Shown here piece by piece: positions 7,160 through 9,637 of a stretch of 9,637 nt of DNA. The notes under the pieces are model-generated. The model searched no databases. It saw only the letters and a list, made by a program, of their open reading frames with translations, and had not been told where the DNA came from. Origin of the DNA: Leptolinea sp. (GTDB lineage Bacteria > Chloroflexota > Anaerolineae > Anaerolineales > Anaerolineaceae); contig JALHEL010000104.1 in assembly GCA_022837205.1 (NCBI GenBank), forward strand, positions 1 to 9,637. Direction: 5' to 3'. A program made the translations under genes and the position numbers. Position 1 is the stretch's first letter; every line of letters begins with the position of its first letter.

Positions 7160-9226
7160 TTACGGAATCAGATGATAAAGTGCAATCACCGGAGCAAAAG
7201 TGGAAGCTACCAAGGACATTACAGTGATCAGAGTATTCAATGAAGGACCGGCTGTATCTTTGAACGGATCGCCGACCGTATCACCGATAACAGCCGCTTT
7301 ATGAGCTTCCGATCCTTTACCGCCGAATTGACCGGATTCAATATACTTTTTGGAATTATCCCACAAACCGCCTGCGTTCGACATAAACAGCGCGAAGATC
7401 ACACCCGTAATAATGGAGCCGCCCAAAAATCCGGTCAGCCCTTTCGGCCCCATAACAAATCCGACAATCAACGGGAAAATAATCGCAATGATAGCGGGAA
7501 CGATCAAGGAGGTCAACGCACCGCTCGCAGCCATACTGATGCAGCGGTTATAATCGGGTCTCACAGTGCCTTTCATGATGCCCGGCTCTTCGCGGAATTG
7601 TCGTCTGATTTCCTCAATCATGGCGAATGCATTCTTTGTCACAGAGTTCATTGTCAGTGCGCTGAAGAGGGGCGGGCACATCGCACCCAAGAAAATTCCG
7701 GCCAGAATCAACGGATTCAACAAAGAAGCATCTTCGAAGTTGAAGGCTTTCCCGACCGGCGCAAGCGCAAGATTCACTTCACTGACAAACGCGGCAAACA
7801 ACGCCAATACAGTCAATGCAGCCGCGGCAATCGCGAATCCCTTGGTAATCGCTTTTGCCGTATTACCTGCGGAATCAAGAATGTCCGAACGATCAATCAC
7901 TTCTTCATCCATTCCGGACATTTCAGCAATACCGCGAGCATTATCGACAATCGGGCCGTAAGCATCTGCGGAAACAATCATACCGGACACGGCAAGCATA
8001 CCCACCGCCGAAATACCGACACCATAAATACCCATCGGGAAGTTGCCCATACCACCGCAAACGAAGAAGGAAATCAACATTGCGATCACAATTCCGATGA
8101 TGGATGGAACAATAGAAATAAGTCCGTAGCTCATACCGCTGATGATGGTAATCGCAGCGCCTGAGCCCGAATATTCAGCGGTCAGTTTTACGGGGCTGTA
8201 TTCATCGGAGGTAAAGAATTCGGTTGTCTGTCCGATGATGACACCGACTGCGGTACCGACCAAAATCGCCCAAATGAAGTTGTTATCGATTTGCGGGACA
8301 AGTAAAATCGCAATAGCCATCAATGCCGCAAAAGCACCACAGGTGATGAAAGTCCCCATATTAAGAGATTTTCCGGGTTTTCCGTCATTTCCGACTCTGA
8401 CCATTGCCACACCGATAATAGAAGCAACAATTCCGAGGGCACAAAGTAACAATGGCAAAATCGTGTAATGAGGTTCTCCCATCGCTGCGCCCAGTAACAT
8501 TGCGGCGACAGCGGAGGCAACATAACTGTCAAAAATATCCGCACCCATTCCGGCGACATCACCGACATTGTCACCAACATTATCAGCTACGACAGCCGGG
8601 TTTCGCGGATCATCTTCCGGGATACCGACTTCCACCTTACCGACCAGGTCGGCTGCAATATCCGCAGTCTTTGTATAAATACCACCGCCGGCTTTTGCCA
8701 GCAACGCCAAAGAAGAAGCGCCTAAAGAGAATGCCAGAACCAATTGTGATTGATTCGTAATCAAATAGATGGCACTCATACCGATTGTTGCGATTCCGAC
8801 CACGGCAAATCCCATTACTGCGCCTCCGCGGAATGCAACATTGAAAGCGGTAGATAAATCTCGGGATGCTGCCGTCGCGGAGCGTACATTTGCTCGAACA
8901 GCGACTTCCATACCGAGATATCCGGCCATTGAAGAGCAAAGAGCACCGATAAGATAGCAGACAGCGGTTTGAATCCCTCTGCCGCTGCCATCTAAAGTGT
9001 AGACGACAGCCAGAATCACAGCCATGATCGTGGCAACGATAATCAAAGCTGTATAAAGTTTTTTGAGATAAGCTCTTGCTCCGCCATGAATCCAGCCGGC
9101 AATTTCCTGCGCTTTTTCATCTCCGGCATCCTGCTTCTTCACCCAGAAGAATAGGTATAAGCCGAGAATGAGTGACGCAATACCACAAATAAGACTAAAG
9201 ATTAACCACCCTGTTGTATTACTCAT
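7160..9226 (-). CDS. hppA: Membrane-bound proton-translocating pyrophosphatase (K+-independent type)
   Basis: The 688-residue, very hydrophobic protein is a membrane pyrophosphatase (family norm is about 16 helices). It splits pyrophosphate to two phosphates and pumps ions out across the cell membrane, saving energy released by biosynthetic pyrophosphate. Substrate and Mg-binding motifs are intact: the DX7KXE motif D189/K197/E199, the DNVGDNVGD motif (D215, D219, D223), and IGDTVGDPFKDTAGP from ~647. The class-deciding segment reads GNTAKAITKG, with K458 and T461. In family knowledge Lys here marks K+-independent H+-pumping enzymes, whereas K+-dependent ones have Ala. The gate region reads GMGADIFDSY, so D233 stands where most bacterial relatives have Glu (FESY/FETY). 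The ATG at 9226 has TAGGAG 7 bases upstream (9237-9232). It is a single-gene unit with its own leader and terminator. Confidence 0.96.
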   Translation of the reverse strand: MSNTTGWLIFSLICGIASLILGLYLFFWVKKQDAGDEKAQEIAGWIHGGARAYLKKLYTALIIVATIMAVILAVVYTLDGSGRGIQTAVCYLIGALCSSMAGYLGMEVAVRANVRSATAASRDLSTAFNVAFRGGAVMGFAVVGIATIGMSAIYLITNQSQLVLAFSLGASSLALLAKAGGGIYTKTADIAADLVGKVEVGIPEDDPRNPAVVADNVGDNVGDVAGMGADIFDSYVASAVAAMLLGAAMGEPHYTILPLLLCALGIVASIIGVAMVRVGNDGKPGKSLNMGTFITCGAFAALMAIAILLVPQIDNNFIWAILVGTAVGVIIGQTTEFFTSDEYSPVKLTAEYSGSGAAITIISGMSYGLISIVPSIIGIVIAMLISFFVCGGMGNFPMGIYGVGISAVGMLAVSGMIVSADAYGPIVDNARGIAEMSGMDEEVIDRSDILDSAGNTAKAITKGFAIAAAALTVLALFAAFVSEVNLALAPVGKAFNFEDASLLNPLILAGIFLGAMCPPLFSALTMNSVTKNAFAMIEEIRRQFREEPGIMKGTVRPDYNRCISMAASGALTSLIVPAIIAIIFPLIVGFVMGPKGLTGFLGGSIITGVIFALFMSNAGGLWDNSKKYIESGQFGGKGSEAHKAAVIGDTVGDPFKDTAGPSLNTLITVMSLVASTFAPVIALYHLIP

Positions 9227-9261
9227 TCAAACGCTCCTAAAAAATGATGTTATATACGGAT

Positions 9262-9280
9262 GCGGAAAAGAGGTTTCCGC
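9262..9280 (-). promoter_or_regulatory. Leader hairpin 2 of hppA
   Basis: GCGGAAA (9262-9268) and TTTCCGC (9274-9280) form a perfect 7-base-pair stem around a 5-base loop. It lies 25 bases upstream of the hppA ribosome binding site in the predicted leader. No T-run follows, so it is not a terminator. It may affect mRNA stability or translation, or be a protein-binding dyad; the sequence alone does not say. Confidence 0.4.
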
Positions 9281-9292
9281 TATGCTACAGTA

Positions 9293-9359
9293 AAAATGTT
9301 CGAAAAATATTCTTTTTTCCCCGGGAAATAAAAAAGAAGGCTATTTTTCAGAACATTTT
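9293..9359 (-). promoter_or_regulatory. Long AT-rich hairpin at the start of the predicted hppA leader
   Basis: Three perfect stem blocks stack to 26 base pairs: 9293-9301 with 9351-9359 (AAAATGTTC/GAACATTTT), 9302-9309 with 9342-9349 (GAAAAATA/TATTTTTC), and 9310-9318 with 9330-9338 (TTCTTTTTT/AAAAAAGAA). Only two bulges interrupt them (9339-9341 and 9350), and an 11-base loop CCCCGGGAAAT closes them. The upper end lies within a few bases of the transcription start predicted from the -10 boxes at 9365-9375, so the hppA mRNA would begin with this hairpin. I see no match to the fluoride riboswitch or another known leader. A palindromic repeat remnant or a DNA-level dyad are alternatives. Confidence 0.5.
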
Positions 9360-9364
9360 AAGCG

Positions 9365-9380
9365 ATTATATTTTAGCACA
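9365..9380 (-). promoter_or_regulatory. Candidate hppA promoter (-10 region, two overlapping boxes)
   Basis: The minus strand reads TGTGCTAAAATATAAT. It contains an extended -10 (TGCTAAAAT, 9378-9370) and an overlapping consensus TATAAT (9370-9365). Neither has a good -35 at 17 bases. An extended -10 promoter can work without one. The start would fall at about 9358-9363, giving a leader of about 135 bases. Confidence 0.45.
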
Positions 9381-9502
9381 TTCGTCGGATTTTGGTAGAT
9401 GTCTTTTGTCAGACATTTCGGCGGATTTTGTTATCCGTTTTCATCCTTCATCTTCAGAATAATCGATTCAATGAAATCGAATCGGGAAGGATTTTGAAGG
9501 GT

Positions 9503-9508
9503 TATAAT
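9503..9508 (+). promoter_or_regulatory. Candidate -10 box for the plus-strand gene at 9539
   Basis: A perfect TATAAT lies 18 bases before the ribosome binding site, giving a short leader of about 25 bases. No good -35 is seen at 16-18 bases. The dyad CGATTC/GAATCG (9464-9484) ends where the -35 would start and could be an operator. Confidence 0.5.
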
Positions 9509-9538
9509 TAGCCAACCTTAATATTAAGGAGATTCTTC

Positions 9539-9637
9539 ATGGAAATTCAGATTTTACGCAGTCCGTCGGAAGAAGATTGGATCCGTTGTCTGTTTCTTGC
9601 GCGAGTTACTCAGGGAAAGGAAAACATGATTTCTCCG
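9539..9637 (+). CDS. 5' end of an unidentified gene, cut by the window edge (possibly ThyX-like)
   Basis: The ATG at 9539 follows AAGGAG (9526-9531) at 7-base spacing, the same arrangement as the clear genes here, with TATAAT further upstream, so the start is well supported. Only 33 codons are visible, beginning MEIQILRSPSEEDWIRCLFL and then ARVTQGKENMISP, with no stop before the edge. The acidic-then-Trp pattern (SEEDWIRC) and the TQGKE stretch resemble, from memory, the N-terminus of flavin-dependent thymidylate synthase-like proteins of Clostridia. This is a weak recollection from a short fragment, so I give no gene symbol. It is divergent from hppA and separated from it by 312 bases. Confidence 0.6.
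   Translation, partial: MEIQILRSPSEEDWIRCLFLARVTQGKENMISP

Larger units (their letters stand above)
9227..9538. other. 312-base divergent intergenic region between hppA and the plus-strand gene
   Basis: The hppA-proximal half holds the hppA ribosome binding site, two hairpins and the -10 boxes. The other half holds the promoter and ribosome binding site of the gene at 9539. Between them are two small dyads: ATGTCT/AGACAT (9399-9404 and 9411-9416) and CGATTC/GAATCG (9464-9469 and 9479-9484). They could be operators, but they are short and I recognise neither. No convincing gene lies inside the gap. Confidence 0.5.

Noticed and set aside
7301..8164. 287-codon plus-strand open frame inside hppA
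   Set aside because: It lies antisense to an intact hppA with all conserved motifs. Its His/Asn/Arg-rich composition is typical of the complement of a hydrophobic coding sequence.
7075..9313. Similar TTTTTCGAA stretches upstream of the ABC operon (7081-7088) and in the hppA leader (9300-9307)
   Set aside because: The match is short and AT-rich, and it lies at different positions relative to the two -10 boxes. Chance explains it.
9227..9363. Fluoride riboswitch in the hppA leader
   Set aside because: Pyrophosphatase genes are sometimes preceded by this riboswitch, so I looked for its conserved GGNGATGG-type core on the minus strand and did not find it.
9244..9462. 72-codon plus-strand open frame across the hppA leader region
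   Set aside because: It has no ribosome binding site, runs through the hppA ribosome binding site, hairpins and -10 boxes, and ends before the well-supported promoter of the next gene. Chance openness in AT-rich DNA is more likely.

Overview
The window looks like chromosomal DNA from a low-to-mid GC Bacillota-type (Firmicutes) bacterium, probably an anaerobe. The basis is AT-rich intergenic DNA, near-consensus AAGGAG ribosome binding sites 7 bases before most starts, one TTG start, and a gene set typical of fermentative Clostridia-like organisms: a YgfK-type oxidoreductase, a heterodimeric ABC exporter and a membrane pyrophosphatase. The phylum call is inference; nothing here fixes the genus.

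Layout. Four complete genes lie on the minus strand and one partial gene on the plus strand. Reading the minus strand 5'->3' (right to left): hppA (9226-7160) with a structured leader and its own strong intrinsic terminator (about 7105-7136); a two-gene operon for a heterodimeric ABC exporter (7014-5206 and 5216-3402, overlapping by 11 bases); a 401-base AT-rich gap holding a possible decayed or frameshifted small gene (3368-3074); and ygfK (3000-7), which ends at the window edge. Divergent from hppA, across a 312-base promoter region, a plus-strand gene starts at 9539 and runs off the right end.

How the genes work. HppA uses pyrophosphate hydrolysis to pump protons; its residues match the K+-independent H+-pumping class. 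The ABC pair forms one exporter with one canonical and one degenerate ATP site: the two defective motifs sit in different subunits and would meet in the same site. YgfK is a large iron-sulfur flavoprotein (dihydroorotate dehydrogenase-like, GltD-like and 2[4Fe-4S] modules) that in other genomes accompanies molybdenum hydroxylases and purine-catabolism genes. Any such partners here would lie beyond the left edge. The three systems are not obviously linked in function; they look like neighbouring independent transcription units.

Most of the window is ordinary. The parts worth a second look are the frameshifted small ORF at 3074-3368, the long hairpin that starts at the predicted hppA transcription start, and an Asp at the usual Glu gate position of the pyrophosphatase. 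No phage, transposon, CRISPR array, tRNA or rRNA was seen.
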